A stretch of DNA of 64,000 nt from Leishmania infantum JPCM5 (taxonomy: Eukaryota > Euglenozoa > Kinetoplastea > Trypanosomatida > Trypanosomatidae). The stretch covers positions 1-64,000 of the forward strand of contig NC_009410.2 of the NCBI RefSeq assembly GCF_000002875.2, read 5' to 3'. The notes beneath the pieces were generated by a model, which searched no databases, had not been told where the DNA came from, and worked only from the letters and a program-made list of their open reading frames with translations. How positions within the stretch are numbered: the stretch's first letter is position 1; each line of letters starts with the position of its first letter. Shown piece after piece: positions 1 through 10,199 of this stretch. A program made the position numbers and the translations under genes.

Positions 1-144
1 CACCAGTACACCAGTACACCAGTACACCAGTACACCAGTACACCAGTACACCAGTACACCAGTACACCAGTACACCAGTACACCAGTACACCAGTACACC
101 AGTACACCAGTACACCAGTACACCAGTACACCAGTACACCAGTA
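1..144. repeat. Subtelomeric octamer array (CACCAGTA)18
   Basis: Eighteen uninterrupted units of CACCAGTA fill the start of the window and run directly into the conserved block at 139-197. The array is cut by the window edge, so its true length is unknown. Octamers of this kind adjoining CCCTAA hexamers are what I recall for Leishmania chromosome ends. The array has no spacers, so it is not a CRISPR. Confidence 0.95.
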
Positions 145-197
145 CACCGTCACGCCCCCGTCCTGTTGGAGAGGGTGTCGCTGTGCAAGGAATCAGT
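139..197. repeat. Conserved telomere-associated block, copy 1
   Basis: A 59-bp block starting CCAGTACACCGTCACG and ending GGAATCAGT. It is repeated without change at 341-399. It lies between the octamer array and the telomeric hexamers. It fits the Leishmania conserved telomere-associated sequence (LCTAS) as I recall it; that name is from memory, while the exact repetition is seen here. Confidence 0.8.
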
Positions 198-208
198 GGA
201 GAAAAAAA

Positions 209-340
209 CCCTAACCCTAACCCTCACCCTAACCCTAACCCTAACCCTAACCCTAACCCTAACCCTAACCCTAACCCTAACCCTAACCCTAACCCTAACC
301 CTAACCCTAACCCTAACCCTAACCCTAACCCTAACCCTAA
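209..340. repeat. Telomeric hexamer array (CCCTAA)22
   Basis: Twenty-two hexamers, all CCCTAA except the third unit (221-226, CCCTCA). The C-rich strand reads 5' to 3' on the plus strand, the orientation expected at a left chromosome end. The array is internal, with telomere-associated blocks on both sides. Confidence 0.97.
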
Positions 341-399
341 CCAGTACACCGTCACGCCCCCGTCCTGTTGGAGAGGGTGTCGCTGTGCAAGGAATCAGT
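341..399. repeat. Conserved telomere-associated block, copy 2
   Basis: Second copy of the 59-bp block seen at 139-197. It joins the hexamer array directly, with no octamer array in front. Just past it, 409-426 holds decayed hexamers (CCCTGA, CCCTGA, CCCACA), a degraded telomere remnant. Confidence 0.8.
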
Positions 400-429
400 C
401 GAGAGGAACCCTGACCCTGACCCACACAC

Positions 430-1535
430 ACACGTCAGTTGAGTAAGTGTCAGTACGGCGCAGTCTATCTAAAAGACAGTAAGCTATTTTACTGCTTTTC
501 ACTGCCGTGCATGGTGGTGTCACATGCACTGTGGAAGGGAAGGGCGCGGTACAGCGTCCAGAGGGCAGGTGTGTAGCTTCCTACGCACAGCATAAAATTT
601 GTGTCGTGTCACCGCAAGTCGAGACGAGAGCACCCCTGCACCATTCCAGGTCGACTCTCACTGCTGGTCCGCGATGGAACTGCTGTGGTCATCCGCGATC
701 ATTCGGTTGAGGAAGTCTATTGTGTTCTTTGAGAATGCTCCTTGTGTCTTTCCCGACTCGTGTGGAAAGCACAAAACAAAGCGGAGAAGGATGTTGCTGA
801 CAACGAGTTCGACCTTTCACAGCGTCTTGGTGTTCTCCAATGGGGAAAAAGAAGGCCAAGGAGGGTGCAGCACAGCAAGAGAGGAGCTGGCCAAGTCAAG
901 GGGCGGCCTCTGGAGAAAGAGAACACCGCGAACAGGGAAAAGGGGGAGACAAGATGGCCTTTCGGAGGAGACGGTGCTTGTGCTGCCTTACAGGCGCGCG
1001 CTCAGCAAAGGGGGGTGTCAGGCGGCGGGGCATCATCAGCTGCAATGCTTGCAGAGAATGCGACCTGTTGTGATTATGCTCTACTTTTCGTTGCGTCGGC
1101 CAACGCTCCAAGAAAAAGCGTGCTCTGCGCATCGGTGCGAGTCATGGGGCAGGTTAACGCACGCGCCCTTGGGGGTAAAGCACCGTTGTTTCCGAAGTCC
1201 CTCTCGGACCTCCCGCCGACAGCGATGGCACGGGTTCACCATCCCGGAATTTTTTTCGCAGATCTCTTTGAGCATCTAGGCCAGGGTCGTGTTTCACGCA
1301 CAAGATCGTGATGGCGACGAGCCTGAGGGTCAACTCAGTTTTCGAACCATACGCAGGGAGGCCGCGGCCGCGCAGAGTGGCTGATCGGCATGAGACAAAG
1401 TGCCCTCGCAAGGCATCCCTTGTAGCACTCGTGTGTCCAAGACAGCGTGCGTATCTTTGGTTGGGTACGAAAACAAGGGGCAGACCTCATCGACGAGCAG
1501 CCAACTTCCTTCCCACACCCCAACCTTCCCATTCA
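430..1535. other. Subtelomeric gene-free stretch
   Basis: No convincing gene. Several overlapping plus-strand open frames exist, including one from an ATG at 840 beginning MGKKKAKEG, but they overlap one another in different frames and resemble no family I recognise. A decayed plus-strand gene is possible. The right part should hold the 3' UTR of the LSm7 gene. Confidence 0.5.
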
Positions 1536-1811
1536 CTAAATAAAGGGATTTGGAATGATGGTGGTGTCACCGGAAAGGATGAGGTTTACGGGGCCACCAC
1601 GCACGACACAGGCGCCAATCTTGCGTATGTGTGTGTTGCGGTGCCACAACTCTGCGTCGGCTAGAACCAAGTTCACATTATTGTCAAACCCTTTCAGTAC
1701 GCCGTGCATTTCATGGTTTTTTTGCGATACCACTACCTTACGATCAAGGTACTTTTCCAAGGACAGAATGCCCTCCTTTTTTTTCAGTATGTGTGCCGCC
1801 TCCGCGGACAT
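1536..1811 (-). CDS. LSM7: U6 snRNA-associated Sm-like protein LSm7
   Basis: A 91-aa Sm-fold protein. LSm7 is a subunit of the LSm2-8 ring that binds the 3' end of U6 snRNA in the nucleus, and of the LSm1-7 ring in mRNA decay. The Sm1 motif lies at about residues 14-46 ([14 protein letters not shown], then [18 protein letters not shown]) and the Sm2 motif near residue 70 ([14 protein letters not shown]). The C-terminal IPNPF ending is typical of LSm7. An in-frame ATG at 1856 would add 15 residues. However, the minus strand has no AG between the pyrimidine tract (about 1896-1955) and position 1842, so spliced-leader addition should remove that ATG. I therefore start at 1811. This is the most telomere-proximal gene supported. 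Confidence 0.9.
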   Translation of the reverse strand: MSAEAAHILKKKEGILSLEKYLDRKVVVSQKNHEMHGVLKGFDNNVNLVLADAELWHRNTHIRKIGACVVRGGPVNLILSGDTTIIPNPFI

Positions 1812-1830
1812 AACTCCTGCACGTCTGCTG

Positions 1831-1955
1831 CTGCTTTTTCCTTGGAAGCCAACCATTTGTGTGTATGGCGATTGCGGTATGTACGGGTGGTAAGGTCGTG
1901 TTAGAACGACACAGAGAAAAGAAACGGTAGAGGTTGAAGGGATGTGAACAGGTCA
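1831..1955 (-). promoter_or_regulatory. Predicted trans-splice acceptor of LSm7
   Basis: On the minus strand a T run and a C/T-rich tract (about 1955-1896) are followed by no AG at all until 1842-1841, then 1835-1834 and 1832-1831. The first AG after the tract lies inside the longer open frame, between the two candidate ATGs. This decides for the ATG at 1811. Confidence 0.6.
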
Positions 1956-2246
1956 CAAAAAAAAATCGCGGACACACCGTACCTGCCAGCAGACTACAGC
2001 ACGACAACGCGGTGGGTCATCCTTGAGAAGGCCGTGCGGAGCGGGAGTAGCTGCCATACAGACTCCGACAAAGATACCTTTGGTGTGGAGAAAAGAGGCC
2101 AGCACGTTCTCGGAAGCATTGGTACGGAATTTCCTTCTGGAGAGGGTGCTGTGCATTACGCTTTAGGGGTCTTACGTGTTAGACGAAACGATGCCGTTAA
2201 CTACCAACACACACACTGGGAGAGCACCCCGCCAAGCGCCTCGAGC
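1843..2246. other. Spacer between RPF2 and LSm7
   Basis: The left part holds the LSm7 pyrimidine tract; the remainder should be the 3' UTR of RPF2. I see no gene or structured RNA. Confidence 0.5.
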
Positions 2247-3335
2247 TCAAATGTCCGTCTCGGGGCGAGATTCCCCTGCATCCGTCTCCAAGCGAGCTCT
2301 GCGACGGCGCGGCTTGCTCGCCTCTTTGGCGGCCTCGTCACAGTCGGCGGCACCGCTCGAGATGCCGCGGCGGTGTGCCTTGAAGCGGCGCAGGTTAAGC
2401 TCCTGGACGTCTTGTTTGCCCACGTGCAGCTGACCGCGGAGGTTGTTGAGGCCGTCCGACTGCACGTTGTCGGCGGTCGACCGCAGCGTGGCAAGCGTCT
2501 GGCGGGGTATGCGGCAGGCCACCTTGAACTCCTGCGGCGTCGCAAAGGAGATGCGACGGATTTCAAAGTCGAAGTTGGGTCCGACGTCGTAGAGCTGAAT
2601 GTTCTTGATGCTCTTCGGGACGCCTGTGGCCGCTGACGGCTTCTTGACGGCGTAGTGCCGCATACATAGGACCGCATTGCCCTTTTGACTAGGTGGCTTG
2701 TTGGTGTAGCAGTCCGCGGAGGGTGCCACACACGCGTCCTCGCCGTTCTTCGAACGCAACGAGAAAAACAGGACGCGATCGCAACCGTCGAGATTGATCT
2801 CGACGTCGTTGCCGCCGCGAAAGTAGTCCACCAGGAGATTCTTTAGGCGCATGAACGTCGGGTCCGACGCGAACTCGCTGCCGTCGAAGACAAAGAACGG
2901 CTTCCCGCCCATTGAACCGGCGTCAACGCCGACCGTCTGCGACATGTCGAGGCGGTCCGCCGCTACAATGCCCAGCTCCACCATGTCCAGAACGTGGAAG
3001 TCAAACTGGCGCCCAATCGTGAGGTTGTTCGGTCGCTTCTTGTTGCTCGAGCCAAAACAGAAGAGCGAGCAGTCATTCTTGAAGCCGAGAAACTCCAGGT
3101 GCTGGCGCCCCTCAAACGGAAAGAAGGCGTTCTTTTTCGCGAGCTTCTTACAGTACGGCTTCGCGATGGCCATGAGATCCACCATCGCCTCCGTCACGAC
3201 ATCGTTCGAGGATGCACCCTTCAAGAAGAGCACGCGCTTCGGGTTCTCCACCACTTTTGGCTCGTACCGCTTGACGGCGCGCCGCGTCGTGGCGTTCTTG
3301 GCTGTGCGCCGCTTAAAGCCGCCGACGGTGGACAT
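2247..3335 (-). CDS. RPF2: Ribosome production factor 2 (Brix-domain protein)
   Basis: A 362-aa protein of the Brix family. RPF2, with RRS1, recruits the 5S RNP to the pre-60S particle in the nucleolus. The N-terminus is basic (FKRRTAKNATTRRAVKRY). It is followed by KRVLFLKGASSNDVV and the signature SSNKKRPNNLTIGRQFDFH, with VLDMVELGI after it, all typical of RPF2. The C-terminus is again basic (KPRRRRAR). Human RPF2 is about 306 aa, so this is longer at the C-terminal side. The open frame continues to an ATG at 3536. That ATG precedes a T11 tract (3521-3531), and the first AG after the tract is at 3411-3410, so the first ATG in the mature mRNA should be 3335. Confidence 0.92.
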   Translation of the reverse strand: MSTVGGFKRRTAKNATTRRAVKRYEPKVVENPKRVLFLKGASSNDVVTEAMVDLMAIAKPYCKKLAKKNAFFPFEGRQHLEFLGFKNDCSLFCFGSSNKKRPNNLTIGRQFDFHVLDMVELGIVAADRLDMSQTVGVDAGSMGGKPFFVFDGSEFASDPTFMRLKNLLVDYFRGGNDVEINLDGCDRVLFFSLRSKNGEDACVAPSADCYTNKPPSQKGNAVLCMRHYAVKKPSAATGVPKSIKNIQLYDVGPNFDFEIRRISFATPQEFKVACRIPRQTLATLRSTADNVQSDGLNNLRGQLHVGKQDVQELNLRRFKAHRRGISSGAADCDEAAKEASKPRRRRARLETDAGESRPETDI

Positions 3336-4534
3336 GGCTTGTTTTGTCTTCCTTTGCACCGCCAAAGCGAGCTCGAGGGGGGACTTTTGGCGTGAGTGAG
3401 TACTGTTCTCTGTACATGCGGTGTTGTTGGTGATGATACCAAAGGCCGAGAAGGAGGGTGGGGCAATGAAGAATATCGTCGTCCGCGGTTCCGCGAAGGA
3501 GGCAATGAGCAGGCCAGTGTAAAAAAAAAAACGCATGGTTATGAGGAGAAACAGAGGCAGAGGCGGAGTTGAATAAGAGATCGAGGAGTACGAGACGAAG
3601 GATGCATCATTGCAGCGCCTGAAGGACTAGCACCGCTTTGAAAGCAGGGAAACAGCACAAAAGTCGGGAGGGCGACCACACGCCGCTTCCCTAGTCCCAA
3701 GATCGTTCGAAAGGAAAAAGAACTGAAACAAGCGCTCCCGTCATTGGTTTTGGCAACGCGCCGCGCACCTGTTTCGCCCACTGTGCGCATCGCCACAGGA
3801 AAGAGAGAAGAGGACGTCACGTGGCTTCATCAGAGGGTTGGATGCCTTAGCGCTCCCGCAGACACACCTACACCTAGACATACGCACAAAAACAGAGGAG
3901 ACCCGAAGAAAAACCAGAGAGCAAACAACAGCGGCAACACGAAGACGCCGCTACTGCTGTCGGTGTCATCCCCAGACGCTCGCATGCGTGAAAGCAGCGG
4001 ACAAGAGACAGAGACAAGTGGCCTTCGAGTGAGTGTTTTCCTACGCCACAGATCGTCCCTTACTGTGCAGAGTGAAGGAAGGGCAAGCAGAGAAGCGAAC
4101 CTACAACGAGCAGGCATCCAAGGGAACGAAAAGTAGTGATGAAAATTTTATAGATACGAGTGGCAGCGTAACAAACGTGGTAGTCAAGAATTGCAAAGAT
4201 CGGAGAAGTATGGAAATGTAAAAAAGGCTTAATAAGGCAGGTACGGCCAAGAAGGAAATGCATCAGCTCATACAGTCGGGAAGGAACGTGGTTCGTGTGC
4301 TTTTCGTAACACCAGCAGAGGAGTACAGTATTTTCTCGTTTTCAGGGAGGCAGCATTAAGTCACGGGCACGCGCACAGGCACCCAAGAAATGGCACTGCC
4401 GGAGGGAGAGGGGGGAGGGGGCAGAGAAGCAAAAAAGACAGAAAAAACGCCCGGCAAGGAGTGCAAGACAGCAGAAACAAACAAAAAAAAAACTTTTTTA
4501 GCAAGGGCCGCACAACTCGGGAACAGAAAGCGTC
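3336..4534. other. Spacer between MCEE and RPF2
   Basis: Holds the RPF2 leader signals (T11 tract at 3521-3531, first AG at 3411-3410). The rest is probably the 3' UTR of the epimerase gene. No other gene seen. Confidence 0.5.
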
Positions 4535-4990
4535 TCATGATTTCACCTCTTCGAGCTCGGTGAGGACTCCGCCGCAGTCTTTTGGGTGGAGGAAGATCAC
4601 AGGGTTGCCGTGAGCACCGATCTTCGGTGCCGTGCCAAGACAGCGAATATTTGCCTCCTTGCATATTTGCATTGCCGCTGCGATATCTGGGACTTCAAGG
4701 CAGATGTGGTGCATACCTCCGTCCTTGTTGCGCTCCAAGAAGGCCGAAATGGGACTGTTGTCGCCGAGAGGGTGAAGCAGCTCAATCTTTGTGTTCGCCA
4801 GCTCTACAAAGACTGTGATGACCCCGTGCGCCTCCTGTTTCACCGGTTCGCTGACCTTGGCGTTAAAGATGCGCGTGTACATCTCGCCAGCCTCTACGAG
4901 GCTACGACTAGCAGGAACAGCGATGGCAACGTGGTTAAGGCGCCAAAGATGTGCAGGCACGGCACGAAGCGCGGTGCAGCGGCGGAACAT
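4535..4990 (-). CDS. MCEE: Methylmalonyl-CoA epimerase
   Basis: A 151-aa single-domain glyoxalase/VOC-fold protein. It would interconvert the R and S forms of methylmalonyl-CoA, linking propionyl-CoA breakdown to succinyl-CoA in the mitochondrion. Family-typical segments are LNHVAIAVP (18-26), IELLHPLGDNSPI (69-81), GGMHHICLEV (91-100) and the C-terminal NPVIFLHPKDCGGVLTELEE. Expected metal ligands are present as His20, His94 or His95, and Glu145. The N-terminus (MFRRCTALRAVPAHLWRL) is rich in Arg and hydrophobic residues with no acidic residue, as in a mitochondrial presequence. Length and motifs match the human and bacterial enzymes closely. Confidence 0.95.
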   Translation of the reverse strand: MFRRCTALRAVPAHLWRLNHVAIAVPASRSLVEAGEMYTRIFNAKVSEPVKQEAHGVITVFVELANTKIELLHPLGDNSPISAFLERNKDGGMHHICLEVPDIAAAMQICKEANIRCLGTAPKIGAHGNPVIFLHPKDCGGVLTELEEVKS

Positions 4991-6215
4991 GTGATAAGAG
5001 CGGGAAGCTGACGGAAAGAAAAAAGGTGAAGTATAGAAAAAGCGTAAACAGAAGCGAGAAATCAGTAGTTGATGAGTTGATCGTCATACTGACAGGAAGC
5101 TGTGCTTTGAACAAAGGAAACGGGAAGCGAGCACCAACTGGTGAGCCGCATCGAGTAGGAAGGTGCAAAAGGGGGAGGGTAGATGTGAATGGGGGTGCCG
5201 CAACAGCAAAAAGGGGAAAGGGAGGAGAGGAGCGAGGAACCAGAGAGGAAAAGAGAGAGGACACTCGAGAAACAGGCCATTGAAAAGGAGAGGAAAGCGT
5301 CTTTGGTGATGATGGAGCCGATGCGTTGAGATCCAGCACAAGGCCATTGAATCATTTGGTTGTTTGTCCACTTGCTGTCATAAGGCTTACGTGCTCACTT
5401 GTTTTCAAAACGAAGAAAATGAAAAAAAATTAAGCAAACAAAACCTTTTCCCAGACGCACAGAAACACGACGCGTCAAGATTGCTCTCTAATCTGTGCAC
5501 AAATATAAGCACACCAGCGCCGTTGACGTTATGTGCGCAGACAGAAAGAGATCAAGAAAACAGGGAGACCTAGAAAATAGTCGTGTTTTTTTTCTTGTGT
5601 TTGTGGGGGAGGGGGGGAATGTAAGGCTTTCAAATCCAGTCGATGGTCCGATTCGTGCGGCCATGTGTGCAGAGGTGCAGATGGGGAGAAGCAGCCCACG
5701 AACACGCACACACACGCAGCCAGAAGGAAGAAGTGTAGGCGATGGCGATAAAGATGGAGAGACAAAGCAAAGCAACCACAATTAAGGCGGCAAGACCCAG
5801 GAGCCGAAAAAGAGAGAAAGGGTAAGATTATATACACGTACCAAGAAATGCTAACTGGAGGTGCACATGAATGACAAGGGTGGAGGGGATGGTGAGTGGC
5901 AGGAGGGCGGGTGGGATGAAGAGGGCTTGAAAAAAAAAAAGAAACAACGGAAAGAACATGAGGCGATATTGCGGAGAGAAGCTGTTCTCCAAAAGGGAAA
6001 AGAGAAAATGGACCACATGGCTGTCATGGACAGACATATATCGATCCGCCGTTACCCACTCACACCGATGCGCACACGCATATATCCGTTGCCGAACCTT
6101 CAGAAACTTCACAGCGACGACGAAAAAGGAGCGTCAGGGAAGCCCTGAATGGGTCGCTGTGCCGGTGGTGCGCATTCTTGTCCTCCAAACTTCCACAAAC
6201 GACGCGGTGGTGTCT
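4991..6215. other. Spacer between GcvP and MCEE
   Basis: Purine-rich on the plus strand (pyrimidine-rich on the sense strand), with many short A runs. Only low-complexity open frames. It should hold the GcvP 3' UTR and the epimerase splice signals. Confidence 0.5.
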
Positions 6216-9137
6216 CTAGTTGTAGAACTCTAACGGGGCGCACGAGCACATCAAGTTGAGATCTCCGTAGGTGTTGTCGACCCGACCAACACTTGGCCAG
6301 AACTTTTCGCGGTACTGGTGCCGAGTGGGGTAGGCCGCGAGCTGCCGCGAGTACGGACGGTTCCACTCATCCGCGGTCACGCACTTGGCCGTGTGTGGCG
6401 CGTTTGTGAGGACGTTGTTGTTCTTTGGCTGATCGCCACGCTCCACCGCGGCGATCTCGCGACGGATGGAAATGAGAGCATCCGCGAGGCGATCCAGCTC
6501 CCGCTTCGACTCGCACTCCGTAGGCTCGATCATCAGCGTGCCAGCCACGGGAAACGCCAGCGTCGGCGCATGGAAGCCGTAGTCCATGAGTCGCTTCGCC
6601 ACATCCTCCGCATCGATGTTGGCGGTTTTCTTAAACGGGCGAATGTCGAGAATAAACTCATGGGCGCAGAACTCGCTGTGGCCGAGGAAGCAGATGGTGT
6701 AGTGCTCCTCAAGCCGCTTCTTGAGGTAGTTGGCATTCAGTACCGCGTACTCCGTGCACGTCTTGAGCCCGTGGGAGCCCAACATCATGATGAGGGCGTA
6801 CGAGATGGTGGCAATCGAAGCAGAGCCGTTGCCCGCCTGCGATACCTGCCCAAATGCCTGCGACCCACCTACGGCCGGGCCATAGGTGCTGTTCGGAAGG
6901 AACGGGGCAAGGTGCTGCCGCACAGTGATCGGTCCTAAGCCCGGACCGCCGCCACCATGTGGGATGGAGAAAGTCTTGTGCATGTTGATGTGGCACACAT
7001 CACCGCCGATGAAGCCAGGCCCGGTGTACCCAACTAGGGCGTTCAGGTTGGCGCCGTCGATGTAGCACTGACCGCCGTGCTCGTGCACCACAGACGTGAT
7101 CTTGCGAATGTCCTTGTCGTAGAGGCCGTAGGTGCTAGGGTAGGTAATCATGAGGCAGGCCAGGTCCTTGGCGTGCTTCACGCACTTGGCCTCCAGATCC
7201 ACCATATCCACACTCCCGTCGTCGAGGCATTTCACTGTAACCACTTTCAGCCCCGCCAGCACCGCCGACGCCGGGTTGGTGCCGTGCGCGCTTGTTGGAA
7301 TGAAGCAGATATCGCGGTAGCCCTCGCCGCGCGATTCGTGGTAGGCACGAATGATCCGCAGGCCGGCGTACTCGCCCTGGGCACCGCTGTTCGGTTGTAC
7401 CGAGCAGGCAGCCATACCTGTGATGTCGCACAGCTTCTGCTTCAGGTCCGCCAGCAACGCGTGGTACCCGCGCGCCTGATCCTCGGGAGCATAGGGGTGC
7501 AGTGCGTTGTACTCCGGCCAGCTCAGTGCCCGCATCGCAGCGGCGGAGTTCAGCTTCATGGTGCACGACCCAAGCGGGATCATACCGTGCGTCAGTCCAT
7601 AGTCCTTGCGCTGCAGGCGCTGAATGTAACGCATCAGCTCCGTTTCGCTCTTGTGGCTGTTGAAGACGCTGCTTTGCATGAACTTGGACTTCCGCAGAAG
7701 CGCTGCAGGGATGACGCAGATGGTATCGGCGACGCGCGTCAGCGCGTCGATCTTCGGCGTTGGCATGCCCGCAGCCTGCAGCAGCGCGGCGATGTGGTTC
7801 TCCGTCGTGGCTTCGTCCACGGAGATGGACACCTCGTTCGTTGAGCCATCCACAAAAATGTTGATGCCCCTCTCGACGCACCGCTGGGCGTAGTCAGCCG
7901 CCGTCATGGAGCTCGCCTCCATTGAGAAGGAGAGCGTGTCAAAGTAGGTGGTGTTCACCGGGGAAAAGCCGAGCGACTCCATGCCGACGGCGAACAGCTT
8001 CGCCTTCTGGTGAATCTCCCTCGCGAGCTGCTTCAGCCCCTCCGGGCCGTGGTAGATCGCGTAGAAGGCATTCATGTTCGCGAGCAGTGCCTGCGCCGTG
8101 CAGATATTCGAGGTGGCCCGCTCGCGTTTGATGTGTTGCTCGCGCGTCTGCAATGCCATGCGAATGGCCGGATCGCCGGCGTTGTCCTTGCTGATGCCAA
8201 CTATACGACCCGGGGACAGCCGTTTCAAGTTGTCCGTGATGGCCATAAAAGCGGCGTGTGGTCCGCCGTAGCCCAGCGGGGTGCCAAAGCGCTGCGCGCA
8301 GCCCACCACAACGTCCGCGCCCATCTCGCCAGCCGGCTTGACGAGGCAGCTCGCCATCAGGTCGACGCCTGCGCAGCAGACGACGCCATTCGCCTTGGCA
8401 CGGGCAAAGAGGGTGGTGAAGTCGTGCAACTCGCCCTTTGCGTCTGGGGTCTGCACAAAAATACCACTCAGCTCGGCATCATCGAGGTCGAGGGACTGAA
8501 CATCACCGACGATCACCTGTGCTCCCAGCGGGTGCGCACGCGTGCGGATCATCTCGATCGATGACAGAAAGACGCCTTTCGACACAAAGAACTTCATGCG
8601 CTTGTGACGGTGATGATTCAGGGCGAGGTACATACACTCCCCCGCAGCCGTCGCCTGGTCGAGCAGCGACGCGTTGGAAATGTCCATCTTGGTCAGGTCC
8701 GTCACCATTGTCTGAAAGTTGAGGAGCGACTCAAGGCGGCCCTGAGCGATTTCTGACTGGAACGGGGTGTACGGGGTGTACCACATGGGGTTCTCCAGCA
8801 CGTTCCGCATGATCGTGCTCGGGATGATGCACTCGTAGTAGCCCTGGCCTATCATGCTCTTCAGAACTTTGTTCTGTGCGCCGAGGCTCTTCAGGTAGGA
8901 CAGAGCCTCTGTCTCACTCAAACACTTGAAGTTGTTCAGCGGAGTGCGAAGGATATCGCTCGGCAGCACTGTGGTCATGAGCTCCGCGAGGCTCTCCTTG
9001 CCGACCGTCTTCAGCATCTCGACGGTCTCCTTACGTGTGGGGCCGATGTGGCGGTTCAAGTACGCGTCCGTAGAGGTGTAGCGCGCCAGGCGTGAGGGCG
9101 CCGGAGCGCCGTTAACGCGAAGGAGACGGCGGAGCAT
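6216..9137 (-). CDS. GCVP: Glycine dehydrogenase (decarboxylating), P-protein
   Basis: A 973-aa single-chain P-protein of the mitochondrial glycine cleavage system. It decarboxylates glycine with pyridoxal phosphate and passes the aminomethyl group to the lipoyl H-protein. The family start DAYLNRHIGPT is present after a short Arg-rich presequence (MLRRLLRVNGAPAPSRLARY). The PLP lysine is Lys721 in HINMHKTFSIPHGGGGPG. Other family segments are VGCAQRFGTPLGYGGPHAAF in the N-terminal half, MIPLGSCTMKLN, and GANLNALVGYTGPGFIGGD before the lysine. Length matches eukaryotic P-proteins (about 950-1020 aa). Upstream, the pyrimidine tract at about 9193-9215 is followed by an AG at 9192-9191, giving a predicted 53-nt leader. 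The gene looks intact. Confidence 0.97.
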   Translation of the reverse strand: MLRRLLRVNGAPAPSRLARYTSTDAYLNRHIGPTRKETVEMLKTVGKESLAELMTTVLPSDILRTPLNNFKCLSETEALSYLKSLGAQNKVLKSMIGQGYYECIIPSTIMRNVLENPMWYTPYTPFQSEIAQGRLESLLNFQTMVTDLTKMDISNASLLDQATAAGECMYLALNHHRHKRMKFFVSKGVFLSSIEMIRTRAHPLGAQVIVGDVQSLDLDDAELSGIFVQTPDAKGELHDFTTLFARAKANGVVCCAGVDLMASCLVKPAGEMGADVVVGCAQRFGTPLGYGGPHAAFMAITDNLKRLSPGRIVGISKDNAGDPAIRMALQTREQHIKRERATSNICTAQALLANMNAFYAIYHGPEGLKQLAREIHQKAKLFAVGMESLGFSPVNTTYFDTLSFSMEASSMTAADYAQRCVERGINIFVDGSTNEVSISVDEATTENHIAALLQAAGMPTPKIDALTRVADTICVIPAALLRKSKFMQSSVFNSHKSETELMRYIQRLQRKDYGLTHGMIPLGSCTMKLNSAAAMRALSWPEYNALHPYAPEDQARGYHALLADLKQKLCDITGMAACSVQPNSGAQGEYAGLRIIRAYHESRGEGYRDICFIPTSAHGTNPASAVLAGLKVVTVKCLDDGSVDMVDLEAKCVKHAKDLACLMITYPSTYGLYDKDIRKITSVVHEHGGQCYIDGANLNALVGYTGPGFIGGDVCHINMHKTFSIPHGGGGPGLGPITVRQHLAPFLPNSTYGPAVGGSQAFGQVSQAGNGSASIATISYALIMMLGSHGLKTCTEYAVLNANYLKKRLEEHYTICFLGHSEFCAHEFILDIRPFKKTANIDAEDVAKRLMDYGFHAPTLAFPVAGTLMIEPTECESKRELDRLADALISIRREIAAVERGDQPKNNNVLTNAPHTAKCVTADEWNRPYSRQLAAYPTRHQYREKFWPSVGRVDNTYGDLNLMCSCAPLEFYN

Positions 9138-10199
9138 GAGGGCGGATGCGGGGGAGAGAAAAGGAGGGGTTTTGAACCCCGAATTTGACGCTGACCCAAA
9201 AGAAAAAGACGGAAACTATTCACGTTTGTCGTGTGGCACCGTGAGTGTCACCTCTGTGGGAATGGGTGTGGACAAAGTGTGTTGCACCACGGGCGACACC
9301 ACAGCGCATGGAGAGTGGAGAATGGGAAAAGGAAAAGAGAGCGGAGGACATGCTCAGAGCAACGCTTCAATCTGCCCGCTTTCTTCGGCGTGTCCAATGT
9401 GCCGCGAAAACGTCAACAAGTATGCGCCTAAAAACCCATAACTCGCCCACTTCTGTCGCTCTACTGCTAACTCTTAGCCCTCTCGCACTCGCAGTGAGCC
9501 GCGGAATCGGGGAAATACATCGTACGGCTTCCTCTGGCCCTTTCACGTGAAGTCTCCCGGTACGTGCTACACGGCTGGCGCGAGGCGGGCACTCGGGTGG
9601 ACTGAATGCTGTCATCCAAACAGGGTTGATTCCACCGTCTTGCGCGAAGGCGCAGGCGGTGGCGCCTGTCCTCCGTGTAACAGTGGTCAGTTCAGGGGCA
9701 TGCCACGTAAGGTCAAGAAGGAAGTTCCCCCTGCGTCAGTTCAGAGCCCCCTTAGGCCCTGCACCGTTCCCGAGTTCCACCCTGCGCTCTCAGCGCGTCA
9801 CCATCATCAGCACCGAGCAAATGGGTTCACAAGTGTATCTTCCTGAATGATATACACGCCGGGCAGGGCATCTGTGAGAAGCCATCTGCATACACTTTGG
9901 AGGGAAGGTGGCGCCCGTAAGCACCCGAGGTCAGGCATCCTTCCTCCGGCTTTGTTCAGACGGAGCACATCCGCGACATGCCTGCGCGCCACAATGACAG
10001 GTTCCAGACACACCAATAAGGTTGTGAGAAGGCCAAGAGGGGATCCTACAGCGTCAGTGACCGCCGGAGGCGCACATACGTCTTCTTTCTTTTTTTTTAG
10101 CGGCGCCAGGGGGGAGCGAGGGCCTGTAGAGTAGTCGGGGTTGAGTTCTCTCTACTTGCTTCAGTGGAACTTCGGCGCTCTCAATTGTCTTTCAGAATT
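9138..10199. other. Spacer between the CDK-like kinase and GcvP
   Basis: The left end contains the GcvP pyrimidine tract and acceptor (AG at 9192-9191). The rest probably serves as the kinase 3' UTR. Overlapping plus-strand open frames of about 100 aa have no recognisable content. Confidence 0.5.

Noticed and set aside
1..144. Tandem octamers as a CRISPR-like array
   Set aside because: There are no spacers between units, and the context is telomeric in a eukaryote.
150..446. Open frames of dipeptide repeats (VR, TL or NP) across the telomere
   Set aside because: They are translations of the CCCTAA hexamer array in each frame and not genes.
599..1311. Plus-strand open frames of 189 and 226 aa
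   Set aside because: They overlap in different frames, resemble no family and lie opposite to the direction of all other genes.
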